Source of the DNA: Ascaphus truei | Lineage: Eukaryota > Chordata > Amphibia > Anura > Ascaphidae | Assembly (NCBI GenBank): GCA_036426205.1 | Contig: CM071587.1 | Location: 3,375,447 to 3,439,446 of the forward strand | Direction of reading: 5' to 3' | DNA length: 64,000 nucleotides | Part shown: positions 44,985-55,700 of the stretch, one piece after another | How positions within the stretch are numbered: the first letter of the stretch is position 1 | Layout: each line of letters begins with the position of its first letter | Notes under the pieces: model-generated | What the model was told of the DNA's origin: nothing | Database searches by the model: none | Seen by the model: the letters and a program-made list of their open reading frames with translations, nothing else | Translations under genes and position numbers: made by a program

Positions 44985-45260
44985 GGTTTTGGGGTTAGAG
45001 CTTGCTGGGGTTGTGCGTTTTATTAAGGTCTCCATGTTTAACTGTACAAGAAGCAAAAAATTGACACTCTGCGCTCGTTTGCATGTCATTACCCACAATC
45101 CCTGGCGGCAGTGGATGCACTGTATGCTAAGAGATAGTGAGGAAAGGCAGGGTTGCTGACCTGTCTGAGATATGTGAATGTGCTCACCACGGGGTATTTT
45201 TATTTGCTGTACGGGAGGGTGCAGGGTTTCTGTCACTTTGTTACTCACCATAACTTGTTT
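44985..45260 (+). mobile_element. Dispersed repeat, family R, copy with 5' extension
   Basis: The start, GGGGTTAGAGCTTGCTGGGG, is shared with 47775-47815. Then GCATGTCATTACCCACAATC, GCACTGTATGCTAAGAGATA and TTTTTATTTGCTGTACGGGA follow as in the other family R copies. It suggests that family R and the 27-bp-minisatellite element share a common 5' module. Confidence 0.65.
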
Positions 45261-45399
45261 TGTGTTTGTTTCATCCTTGGGAAAGTCTGCAGTTTCTCTT
45301 ACTCCACAGTGCCAAATTCTGCTAACCAACATTTAGCAGTTGGGATGGTGATCATACAGTCGCTCCATCGGTCCCATCACCTCCTGGGTATCTCCCTAG

Positions 45400-46118
45400 G
45401 CTAAGGCCCCGCTCCCAGAGTCAGCGCACCCGCACTGCTGACAGGCGGTGCGCTGAGATACACAGACCGCGATATGCGGTCTGTAGGGAGCGGGAGCCGG
45501 AGCAGGAGGTGGGCGGGTGGTGGGCGGTTTGACAGGGAGGGGGGGCGTGGCTTGAGCGGAGGGACCCGCTACTCTCCCCCCCTCCCTCCACGGACTCGGG
45601 CTGGAGCTGGAAAGTAAGTTTAAACACACACACGCAGGCACTCATTCATACGCGCACACACACACAGGCAGGCACTCACGCACTCATACACACACACGCG
45701 CGCACACACAGGCAGGCACTCACGCACTCATACACACACACACACACACACACACAGACAGAGGCAGGCACTCACGCACTCGGGCACACACATACACACA
45801 CAGACAGGCACGCACGCACGCACTCAGGCACACACACAGAGAGGCACTCACCTGCTTTCACTCCACACTCCTCCCCGCTCCCCGAAGCCTCTCCTCCTCC
45901 CGCAGCCTCCCCTCCCCATTGGCTCACAGCCACACACGTCACGCGTCAAAGCTAGAAAACACCATTCTCTGGTGTCTCCAGCGGCTGACGCGCCACAGCG
46001 TGTAGTCAGCTGTGCAGCCAGGGGGGACCGGGACCGGCTCGCGAGGATTCCCCTGCTGGTGGGGAACTCGCTACATTGCCGCCCGCGCCAACGAGCGCAG
46101 CGGGACCGAGGCCTTAGC
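45400..46118. mobile_element. TIR element with internal AC repeats (Harbinger-like ends)
   Basis: The left end GCTAAGGCCCCGCTCCC and the right end in reverse GCTAAGGCCTCGGTCCCGC are inverted repeats. Inside, an ACACACA/GGCAGGCACTCACGCACTCA array spans about 45625-45850. The GGCC(C/T)CG termini next to TAA/TTA resemble the elements at 1.2 and 33.8 kb. The CGCAGCGTG-type GC-rich interior has no coding capacity. Confidence 0.68.
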
Positions 46119-47265
46119 TAAGTGTAACTGCTGATAATCTGATTCCATTATCTGGGCTTCATTATGAACTATTCTATGCAACTGGCTTGTTCTCGATTCC
46201 TGCATTCAAATAAAAATAAACAAGCAGACTTGTGTCTTGGTAGAAATGCCATCCAGAGCTGTGTTTACACTTGTAATACCATTTTATTCTCTATTGAAGG
46301 GAGATTAATCTGTGGGCTGCACACACGAAGCTAAGAAGCAGTTAGACTTTAAAATCAGATGGAGGACCCCTCGTATATGGAGCCCAGGGGTTAATCTCCC
46401 TTTCATATCCTCTAGGCCACCATCTCCTGCCTGACCTTAGGTTGTTGGATCAGTTCATCCAACAAGATCAAATTCAGAAAGCATACTTTTATAAGATCAC
46501 TTTTATGAGCTTCCGATGAGTCTGCTCATGTGTCAATCAATCTAATATTTGTTAATGAGGGTGTCCTTGAGCGCCCAAGCTGGTATAAATATCACACCAT
46601 CCTATGCTGAGCCACAACAATGACATGTTCCAGTTGTAAAAATGTTACTATCTCCTGCAAATAACCATAAATCCAATTATTTGCTATGACTCTCTTTTCA
46701 CTCTTATAGCAGAGGCCACTGCATTGGAAATCTAATAGATTTATGGTCCCCACCATAGGGAAAACCCTTTTGGCCCCATGTCAATTCCATGAGGGCTGTC
46801 AAGATTACACATAAAAGGGCTTAATAGGCAGGGACAAAGCCATTCTGGCAGTGTCTGTTGATATTGTGAGACATCACAGCCAGGAAGGCTCTATGGGAAC
46901 ATGGTTTTGTGACCCAAGACCATCCGGCATTGGAGTACAGATCCAGAAGGCGAATAGGAAACCTGAACTAGTCATTATTATATCGAGAGATGGGCCAAAA
47001 ACAGAATAGGATAACCTAGGCAAGTAATGGGATATTAAGGGTTGCATGTCAGGCTCCTGTACAAATGACATCTATGGAGGACACTTATTCTCACGCTCAC
47101 TGTTTAAATCCAGTCACTTGAAATAATCGTCACGACACAAATAGAAACTCATCACTTGTTTGGTGTCCGAATCATTCATACAAACACGTTTCAACTTGAA
47201 CTCCAGTATGCGAATGGTGTTTCTCTGTGTGTCGTGTGCCCTATTTGTGGCATCAGCAGTAAATA
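46119..47265. other. No recognisable feature
   Basis: Ordinary-looking sequence. No gene could be supported. Confidence 0.45.
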
Positions 47266-47718
47266 GCAAAAGACAAAGATACCAAGTGCTACATCCAATG
47301 GGATAAAATACATAGTTACATATTTCAATGTTAGTATTCTCATGAGTAAGGGTCATTTAGTTAAACCCTGTGGCCAAAGCGTTATAAGCCTGCAGCCACG
47401 TCACAGCATGACCAGTGTGCAGCCACGTCACGGCATGACCAGTATGCAGCCACGTCACGGCATGACCAGTATGCAGCCACGTCACGGCATGACCAGTATG
47501 CAGCCACGTCACGGCATGACCAGTATGCTGGTCCTAATGGTACCTGTCAGTATTCTCATTTACCTCTGCTGGAGGGAGAACGGCCTCTGTAGACCTGTCC
47601 TGCATGGAAAAACCTGTGAGTAAACTAAATGACCCTTACACATGAGAATACTAACATTGAAGTATTTAACTATGTATTTTGTCCCATTGGATGTAGCATT
47701 GGGTATCTTTGTCTTTTG
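47266..47718. mobile_element. Foldback element with 27-bp minisatellite (five units)
   Basis: The left arm 47266-47362 and the right arm 47621-47718 are inverted repeats of about 98 bp with roughly six mismatches (right arm: CTAAATGACCCTTACACATG through CCATTGGATGTAGCATTGGG). Between them lie about five 27-bp units (CAGCCACGTCACGGCATGAC on the plus strand, 47393-47530) and GTCCTAATGGTACCTGTCAG, matching the left flank of the array in the 20.7 and 29 kb copies. Only this copy shows both arms. Confidence 0.85.
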
Positions 47719-47759
47719 TTGTATACATTTGGCCACGCTCAGCAGCTCTCCTTTTGGCA

Positions 47760-47960
47760 CAAATATATATAGGATGTGGTGGGTTCAGGGGTTAGAGCTT
47801 GCAGGAGCTGTGTGTTCATTAATTTTAATTTTCACCTGGCACCAGTTGTCTGGAGGTTGGTGTCCCCTCCTCCCAAGGTTTAAGCTCACCCCACCCCACG
47901 TTTTAAGTAGCATGTTTTTCCACGTACCTGTGCAGGAAGCCTGCCATTGTAGCACAGACG
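47760..47960 (+). mobile_element. 5'-type module of the 29-kb element
   Basis: GGGGTTAGAGCTTGCAGGAG, TTTTCACCTGGCACCAGTTG and CCCAAGGTTTAAGCTCACCC correspond to 28805-28930. Here the module lies downstream of the foldback, so the two parts are rearranged relative to 29 kb. Nothing was recognised in 47961-48144. Confidence 0.7.
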
Positions 47961-48144
47961 TGCGAGGTCCTTAGACTCCAATATACTCCTTTATGCTTCA
48001 CCATCACACTGACCTTCTCCAGCAGTGAAGGTGTTAATAAATACCCACCCCTCACCCCCTTAGTATCAAGCAATTAGTGCATACAGACTTTCCATCCCTT
48101 TCCCTCTCATCCCAGATCAGGAGGTTTTTTTTAAGGCAACTCAC

Positions 48145-49235
48145 TCTTTTTTATATTTTAAACTTATATTTTTATTGAGATTTTCCAAATATAAATGGGA
48201 AGGGGAGGGGGTACAGAAGGAAAAAAGGTGTGGGGGGTGAAACAACCATATTGTAACAAAATTCTTACAGTCATCAACAGTCACATTACCACATGTACAC
48301 CATTTTATAAACAACATATCCATATTCTCCTCATTCCCAGATCCTCTTTTCGATTAAACTCATATCCTTATCCCACATCCCAGGGATCCCAAACTCTATC
48401 AAACTTTCTTGTGGTATGATTCAGAAATGAGGTGAGTCTCCCCATTAGTTGGACATCGTTAACCCTTCTATAATCTCTCTTCTGGAGGGCAAGGGGTGTC
48501 TTCTTCCACGCTGCTGCTACAGCGCATCTATGTAAGGATTCTGCTCGATCCGTGCTAGGTTTTGCTGCCAGTTCGTGTTTTCCAGGCTGCCTGCCCTTTC
48601 TACTCAATTTGGCCATTTTGGTTACTGGCAGCCTGCTATATAAGGCTGCACTTCCTGGAGGGAGTCGCCGAGCAAAGTGCTGTGTTTCTGCAGCTCCTGT
48701 CGGTCTTTACTGTCGCCCTTTCCGTTACCTATTTGGATTCCTTGTTGCTGACCCCGCACTGTGACCCCGACCTAGCTGCTTTCGGCCTGCCCTGACCTTT
48801 TGCCTGTCCCCTGGACTCAGCACCATTGCCGCCAGCCCTGACCCCTGCTTCCATACCGACTACGAATACTCTTCCAGGACTCTTTCCCAGGGCTCTGGTC
48901 GGTTTATTTACATCCCTACCTCAGCCCTGCGGGTCGGCCTCCTAATTTGAGATGAGCACCGTCACAATCTAGCCACCGTTAGGATATGCAAAATTAATTT
49001 AACTGTATAGGGGTAAAACTGGATCTAACGGCATACTGACCCCCGTCACATCTTCTATCAACTTCAGAACTGTCCTCCAATATATCTGCATTACTGGACA
49101 AAACCACCAAATATGCGGCAGATCCCCTCTCTGCCCACAACCCCTCCAGCATCTATCAGTAGGCTTGGGAAACATTTGCTTTAACCTCCTTGGGAGTGTA
49201 ATACAACCGTAGCAGAATTTTGTAAATATTCTCTT
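48145..49235 (-). pseudogene. Tx1/L1-type LINE, 3' part: ORF2 C-terminus and 3' end, interrupted
   Basis: On the minus strand 49230-49010 encodes KENIYKILLRLYYTP and, after a one-base shift, RRLKQMFPKPTDRCWRGCG then QRGDLPHIWWFCPVMQIYW. This is the C-terminal zinc-knuckle region of L1/Tx1 ORF2 (CWRGC...HIWW.CP). After the solo LTR, 48530-48370 continues with RCAVAAAWKKTPLALQKRDY and KFDRVWDPWDV, the usual end of Tx1-type ORF2. An AATAAA lies at about 48173-48178 (minus), and the element ends in an A-rich stretch near 48145. The frameshift and insertion show it is inactive. Confidence 0.88.
48531..48966 (+). mobile_element. Solo LTR with perfect 5-bp target duplication
   Basis: This 436-bp sequence starts TGTAAGGATT and ends CACCGTCACA. 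ATCTA is duplicated exactly on both sides (48526-48530 and 48967-48971). A TATA box (GCTATATAAGGCTGC) lies about 105 bp from the start. The CCTGACC/GCTGACC-rich R/U5-like region is typical of Gypsy LTRs in frogs as I recall them. It inserted into ORF2 of the L1 and splits the codons for the RCAV region from the sequence upstream. Confidence 0.9.
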
Positions 49236-49384
49236 TCGTTATCTTATACTATATTAGTGAAAGCACTGTATGCATGCCTGCCTGCCTGCCTGCCTGGATG
49301 TCCGGTGTCCCTAGGGGAAATCTGATTGGTCCCTTGGCCCGCCCCCGCACACCTCTCATTGGCCTGAGGCGGAGTGACGGGCCA

Positions 49385-49640
49385 AAGGACACAGGGACAC
49401 AAACACAAACACACACAGGGACACACACAGGGACACACACACACAGGGACACACACAGGGACACACACAGGGACACACACAGGGACACACACACACAGGG
49501 GACACACACAGGGACACACACAATCCACCGAACCAACTTCAACCACACACAATCGGACCAAACATGCACGACTACGACACACGGTGCACAACATGGTACA
49601 CACACCACACAGTGACAACACACACACACACAACACAGAA
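49385..49640. repeat. ACACAGGGACAC tandem array
   Basis: Units of ACACACAGGGAC with small length changes, decaying to ACACACAC at the right. The Thr-His-rich and Cys-Val-rich frames on either strand are artefacts. Confidence 0.9.
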
Positions 49641-49824
49641 TAGGGGGGGTGTACATTATCAGCATGATAACCCGGGGGTGGGGCTCACACTACCACCGTC
49701 CCGGACCTGAGCCTCCTCCTCGTCTCCCCGAACATAGCCTCCACCCACAACCCGCTCTCCCTCCTCCTCTCCCCGTGTTTCCCGCGCTTTCACGCCCCCC
49801 CCCTCCCCCTCCCCTCCGGCGCCT

Positions 49825-50575
49825 CTACAGTCAGCGGGGGAGCGATGTGCCCGGCACCGCGGGGACGAGTGCCCGGACCAGCGTGGGAGCGGGCCACACA
49901 AGCTGCCTCCCGCCTCAGATCCACGTGGGAGCTTCCGGACGGCTGAGGGTAGCGGCCGGACGGGTGATTAGCGGCCGTAGGGTGGTGAGCGGTCCGGAAC
50001 GGTGATGGGGAGCGGCCTTCAACCTCCCCTCAGCCCCCCTTCCCCACCTCACCTCTCCCCTCACCCACCCCCTTCACCTCCCCTCCCCCCCTTCACCTCC
50101 CTCCCCCCCCTTCACCTCCCTCCACCCCCCTCCCCCCCGGCGCCGGCTACAGTCAGCGGAGCGCGCGCCCGGGACACACGGGGGAGCGGCCACAACATTC
50201 CTCCTCCCTCCTCAGATCCACGTGGACCTTCCGACGGTGTATAGCGGCTGCACCCCCCTCACCCCCTTCACCCCACCCCCCTTCACCTCCCCTCACCCTC
50301 CCCCTCACCCCCCTTCACCTCCCCTCACCCCCCTTTCACCCCCCACCCTCACCCACCCTTCACCTCCCCCTCCTCACCCCCCTTCACCTCCCCACCTCCA
50401 CCCCTCCCCCCCTCGCCGCTACAGTCTCGGAGGAGCGATCGCCCGGACAAGCGGGGGACGGCCACACCAAGCTGCTTCCCCTCAGAATCCACGTGGAGCT
50501 TCCGGATGGCTGAGGGACGCGGCCGGACGTCTAGGAGCCCGCCTGACTGGGGTGGCCGGACGTGAGTGAGCGGCC
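49825..50575. repeat. Three GC-rich modules in polypyrimidine
   Basis: A module with CTACAGTC(A)GCGG, GAGCGATCGCCCGGAC-like, GCGGCCACAC, CAGATCCACGTGGA and CTTCCGGACGGCTGAGG words occurs at about 49830-50030, 50145-50245 and 50413-50575. The copies are separated by CCCCTTCACCTCC-type tracts of different length. The modules are CpG-rich and differ from each other by substitutions and deletions. Confidence 0.8.
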
Positions 50576-52800
50576 TTCCCCTCCCCTCCCCCCCCCTTCA
50601 CCCCTCCCCTCACCCACCCCTCACCTCCCCTTCACCTCCCCTCCACCCCCCCCTTCACCTCCCTCCACCCCCCTCACCACCCCCCCCCTCCACCCCCCCT
50701 TTACCTCCCTCCACCCCCTTCACCTCCCTCCACCCCCTTCACCTCCCCTCCACCACCCCCCTTACCCCCCCCCCTTCCACCACCCCCTTAACCTCTCCTC
50801 CACCCCCCCCCCTCACCCCCTCCACCCCGTCACCTCCCCTCCACCCCAGCCCCTTCACCACCTCCCCTCCCCCCCCTTACCTACCTCCCCTTCCCCCCCC
50901 CCTTCACCCCCCTCACCCTCCCCCCCTTCCCTCCTCCCCTCCACCCCCCCCCTTCACCGTCCCCCCCTGCCACCCCCCCGTTACCTCCCCCTCCACCCCC
51001 GCCTTCCCTCCACCCCTCCAACCCCCCCCCTTCCACCCCTCCCTCTCCTACCCCCCCCTTCCCTCCCCGTCCCCCCCCCCCTTCACCTCCCTCCACCCTC
51101 CCTGTCACCATCCTCCGCACCCTCCACCCCCTTCCCTCATCCCCAACCCCCCTTCCCTCTCCTCCACTCCCCCCCCTTCCCCTCCACCACCCCTCCACCC
51201 CTCACCCTCTCACCTCCCCCTCCCTCCCCCACCCCACCCCCTCCCTCCTCCACCTCCCCTCCCTCCACACCCCCCTCCCTTCCCCTCCCTTCCCCCTTCC
51301 CCACCAGCCCCCCTTCACCCCCCCTTCCACCCATCCCCCTCCCCCCTTCCCTCCTCCCCCCCTCCCGCCCTCTCCCCCCCCTTCCCCCCCCCGCCCCTCC
51401 CCCCCCCTCGTCCCCCTCTCCCCCCCTTACCCCCGACGCCCTGGCACCACTCGCCCCACTAAGCCTCCCCCTCCCCTCCGCATTCCCCCACGTCCTCCCC
51501 CCCTTCTGCCCCCACCGGTACCCCCGCCCTCCTCCCTCCCCCCGTCCGATTCCCCCTCCCCCCCCTCCCCTCCCCCCCCCGCCCCCCCCGCTCCCCCCCC
51601 CCCCCGCGTGCCCTCCCGCCCCACGCCCTGCCCCACGCTTCCCCCCCCCTTCCCCCTCCCCACCCCTCTGTCCCCCCCCTCCCTACCCCGCCCCTTGCCC
51701 CCCTCCTCCACCCCCGCCCGCCCCCCCCCTCCCCACCCTACCTCCCCGCCTGATACGCCGCCTCAATCCTTCGCCCCCGATCCCTCTCCGCTAACCACCC
51801 TCCCACCACTCTTCCCCCTCCTCCAACTCCCGCAACCCCCCGCCGTTCCACGACACTTCCCACCCCGTCTGGGGCTCAGCTAGCTCCGCCCTCCCCCTCC
51901 GCCCTCCCCGCACATCCTGCGATCCCCCGTCCTCCCCCGATGCACCTCCCTTCCCCCCCATGCGTCCTCCCCCCCAGAAACCCTCACGCTCGGCCCCCCC
52001 CTTTTGGTCGGCCCCTTACCCCGGCCACCCGACTACCAAGCGGGGGTTGGGGGGGAAGTGGTGTTATGGGACCCCCCTCGCCCCCCCACCGAGCTCCCCC
52101 CGGGCCTGCCCCCGCCCGGCCCGTCCCCGCCCCCCGCTCCGCCGCCCCCCCCTCCCCCCCGTGCGCCCACTCCCCCCCAGCTTCGGCCCCGGGTAACCTC
52201 CCTCCCCTTCCGCCCCGCTACGCCCCTTCCCCCCCCCTCCTCCCCCCCAGCCCGTACCCCCCCTTCCCCCCTCCTCCCACAGCGACCCTTGCCACTCAGG
52301 AATTTCCCGCCACCCCTCCCGGGGGTCCCCGGGCTCACCCCTCGCCGCCTGCCATTGGTGTCCCCGCCTCCTCCGACCCCGCTTCCCTCCCCCCGCCCCT
52401 AAGGTCCCCCCTTGTCCTCGCCGACCCATCCTCCCTCGTGCCCTTCCGCCGCGTCCTCCCTCCCAGGGAGCCGGCCCTTCCCCCCGGTCTTCCTCGCCGC
52501 ACCCCCTTCCCCCTCCCCGAGATAGGGATCCTACCCCGCCCCCGCACATATCCCTTCCCCTCCTCCCCGCGCTTGCCCCTTCCCACCCCCTCCACCCCCG
52601 ACGCCGCTTCTCTCGCCCCAGGAGATTCCGATCCCAACGACCCTTCCCGGCGCCCCGCCCTTGCCCCCCGGAGGGGATCGAAACGACGTCCTCCTCCTCC
52701 AGCCCTAATTCCTCCGCACCCGGCCTCCACCCCCCCCCCCCTTCCCCCAGGACCCGACCGTCCTCCCCCCCGACCCTTCCCCCCGAAAAGAAGATAAAAT
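50575..52800. repeat. 2.2-kb polypyrimidine tract, C-rich
   Basis: Almost only C and T on the plus strand up to about 51.4 kb (CCCCTTCACCTCCCTCCAC variants), then increasingly C-rich with scattered G and A. A 410-residue proline/serine frame and several glycine/arginine frames on the minus strand come from the composition. The right half may contain sequencing errors. Confidence 0.92.
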
Positions 52801-52984
52801 TATGCCTTGCCCTGCCCCCCTTCCCAGCCCTCCTCCCCACCCCCCTTCCCCCCTCCGGTGGCTCCCCGCCCCTTGGTCTGCCCTCCAAATCCTTTTTTTG
52901 CCGCCCAAAGCGGAGGAAGACGTTGGCCCGCCCCCCCCCAACTCTCAGTGCCTGCCCCGCACACCGCTCATTGGCCCTGAGGCG

Positions 52985-53890
52985 AGTGAGGCACAGGCAC
53001 ACGGCCACACACACACACCCAACCTTACCCACACACACACACTTAACACCACACACACCACCGTATACACACACACGTACACACACGTACACAAACACAC
53101 ACACACGTATACACACACACACACGTAGACACACACACACGTAGACACACACACACACACAGACACACACACACACGTAGACACACACACACGTAGACAC
53201 ACACACAGACGTACACACACACACACACACACGTACACACACGTACACACACACATGTATACGTAGACACACACACACACACATGTACACGTGCACACAC
53301 ACATGTACACGTAGACACGTACACACACACACATGTACACGTATACTCACACACATGTACACGTACACACACACATGGAGACATACACTCACACACGTAT
53401 ACACACACAGGTATACATACACATAATGTATACACACACACATGTATACACACACACACATGTATACACACACACACATGTATACACACACACATGTATA
53501 CACACACACACATGTATACACACACATGTATACACACACATGTATACACACACATGTATACACACACACATGTATACACACACATGTGTATACACACACA
53601 TACACACACATTTATACATACACACACATGTATACACACACATGTATACACACACACGCATGTGTATACACACACACATGTGTATACACACGTGTATACA
53701 CACACAAACATGTTGTATACACACAATATATACATACACACAATGTATACATACACACATGTATACATACACACACATGTATACACACACACACATGTAT
53801 ACACACATGTACACATACACACATGTATATACACACACACACACACACACATACAATGTATACACACAAACATGTATACACACACACACT
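52985..53890. repeat. ACACGTATACAC microsatellite/minisatellite
   Basis: Alternating purine-pyrimidine DNA: ACACAC with GTAGAC, GTAC and ATGTATAC interruptions, about 0.9 kb. ACACATGTATAC becomes the main unit from about 53420. Frames on both strands are artefacts. Confidence 0.95.
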
Positions 53891-54205
53891 ATCCCCAGCA
53901 CCACCACATCAGCACACCGGTATCCCATGCCCCCCCAGCACACTGGCATTCTCGGCTCCCCACCATTGTCAGCCCCCATCAGCACCCACACATCGCCACC
54001 TTTGCACCTCCCCCATCGGCACACCCACATCCGCACCCCCACATCAGCACCAAACCCTCCCAAATCAGCACACCGATACAATCACCATCAGTACAGCCTA
54101 AGCAGCACTACCACCGCACATGGGCCGTGTGGACCACTCCCCACCCAAATGCCACACCCACACCACAAACATCCCGGGCAACGCCGGGGCTCTCAGCTAG
54201 TTTTA

Positions 54206-54520
54206 CATATAGAGAGGTTTAACCCGCATTACCCCAAATATCTTCCCAGTCCTCTCTTGTTATTTCCGTCTGGAAGTCCAGAGCCCAATGGTCCATATAT
54301 TTACAGTCCGGAGTATCCTTTTGAGGGATTAAACCGTGATAGATGAGATCAGTCGGATGAGATGAGATCAGTCGGATGTTTGGATGCTTAACAACAACAC
54401 CACTATTCATATAGGCAGTCTCAGGCGGGTTGTGCCTCAGTCCAACTAGCCCTACCAATTCTGCCACTAACTCACCTATATGTGCAGGGTTGTTTTTACC
54501 TAGGTATACCCTGGACATTT
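54206..54520 (-). pseudogene. Tx1/L1-type LINE ORF2, segment after the reverse transcriptase
   Basis: The minus strand encodes NPAHIGELVAELVGLVGL and later YMDHWALDFQTEITREDW then EDIWGNAG. This resembles the part of L1/Tx1 ORF2 just before the zinc-knuckle region, where a W-x-x-DL motif and a D-W-x-x-I-W motif occur. The next residues of this ORF are found 5 kb away at 49230, across the low-complexity insertion. An in-frame TAA lies just after GNAG. Confidence 0.75.
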
Positions 54521-54843
54521 GCTAGCTGAGATTGAGTTGGATTAAGCACTCGATATAAGAAGTATCATTGCTATGTGCCCTTTTTGTTATTGTTAGTTTA
54601 GTATGTCCAACTATATTTTAATTATATTAATATCATTAAAGGTTACATTGTAGCTTATTCATCATTACTTTTTGGACTTTGAGTGCTACAACAGGGGTCC
54701 TTTTTCCTTATCTTGATAAGGCTTTGTTCCTACCTATTTATATACCCTTAGCACCCAGTCCAGCTGCTACTGTTGCAAGAGTTTTCCCCCCTCCCCTTCT
54801 CCACTATTTAATTCAATAGTGAGTCATTCATCCCCCAATGGAA
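54521..54843. other. Unassigned sequence inside the L1
   Basis: The reverse transcriptase should lie here on the minus strand but is absent. The segment holds AT-rich sequence and TTTTTGGACTTTGAGTGCTA-type words of a frog dispersed repeat. It is either a replacement or another insertion. A lost reverse transcriptase of about 2 kb is inferred. Confidence 0.4.
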
Positions 54844-55700
54844 TTATCGAGTCCTAACAAATGGGGGATTTAACAAAATCGCCATGCGGGCGTGGTCTGA
54901 CCACGTAATAGGCCCTATATCTGAATGGACCAATACTTCCAAGATACTTGGGGATACAAATAAATTATCGGTTCTCGAGTTCGATTCATGTGGGGGCGAG
55001 TAAAAAGAATAATCCCTCTGCCCTTTATGTGAGCCGCCCCAGGCATCCCACAGACCAAATGCTTTAAGTAGCAGTCTAACTTTCTTTGCTACACTGTAGG
55101 TCATTGCAGAGTGTGGATGTTCTGAGTGAGTGGACTTGTCCATGTCTGGGTCTGGACCCATATTAAAATCACCTCCCAGGATCAGTTGCTGAGCTATTCT
55201 GTCCCCCATAGATTCCAATGTTTCCCTTAAAAAAATCAATTGGTCCCTCGTTGGGTGCGTAAATATTTACTAACGTAATCTGTTGGCCCAAAAAGAGCCC
55301 ATGGCCCACAAGGGACCTCCCTCCTTTATCCCTCTTGCTTTCAGAGGCTGGAAAAGTATACCCTGTTTTATCAGTATCGCCACCCCCCTTTTTTTTTACT
55401 GGTAAAAAATGAGTAGAATGCTATAGGGAATATATTGCTGAATGTATTTGGGGGCTCCTGGGGGTCAAAATGTGTCTCTAGCAGAAAAACAAAACCTGCT
55501 TTCAGATTCCTAAATTCATTTAGGGCCAATCTGTGTTTACCATTGTTATTAAGGCCTTTAACATTCAGGGATACTAACTTCAATGGCGCCTGACCAGTCA
55601 TTCCCAATGTCATGTCTCTCGCTCTCATGTGAAAGTTGTGAACAGTAAAGATTAATGGTTGTGGTGAACAGGTGGGAGTAGGAAAAATAATAAGGGAACT
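54844..55700 (-). pseudogene. Tx1/L1-type LINE ORF2, AP endonuclease domain
   Basis: On the minus strand the N-terminal part (55628-55371) encodes LVSLNVKGLNNNGKHRLALN and ETHFDP, with the first catalytic Asn and Glu of APE-type endonucleases. After a frame break near 55250-55370, 55239-54844 encodes LILGGDFNMGPDPDMD (GDFN motif), WDAWGGSHKGQRDYSFYSP, the SRTDN motif and WSDHARM (SDH motif). Order and spacing agree with the L1/Tx1 endonuclease, which nicks target DNA for target-primed reverse transcription. The domain is followed by a stop in place of the reverse transcriptase. Confidence 0.9.

Larger units (their letters stand above)
49236..54203 (-). mobile_element. CTAGCTGA-family element, copy 3: 5-kb low-complexity insertion
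   Basis: Read on the minus strand it begins at 54203 with ACTAGCTGAGAGCCCCGGCG and ends near 49236. It sits exactly between two neighbouring parts of one L1 ORF2, so its limits are well defined. In plus-strand order there is CCGCACACCTCTCATTGGCC (about 49345), an ACACAGGG array, three GC-rich modules in polypyrimidine, a 2.2-kb C-rich tract, CCGCACACCGCTCATTGGCC again (52957), an ACACGTAT array, and the C-rich terminal part. Two modules of the same order seem to lie in series. The flanks TATATGTAAAA and TATAGTATAAG (minus strand) may be a decayed target duplication. No coding function is supported. Confidence 0.75.

Noticed and set aside
49659..50244. CpG island promoter at 49.7-50.2 kb
   Set aside because: CpG-rich, but the module is repeated three times inside a low-complexity element, so it is a repeat and not a gene promoter on present evidence.
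50562..51794. Open frame of 410 codons, Pro/Ser/Leu-rich
   Set aside because: It lies wholly in the C/T tract. Other frames and the reverse strand are open as well, and there is no domain and no codon structure.
52064..53611. Open frame of 515 codons on the minus strand, Cys/Val then Gly/Arg-rich
   Set aside because: It runs through the ACACGTAT array and the C-rich tract; composition alone explains it.
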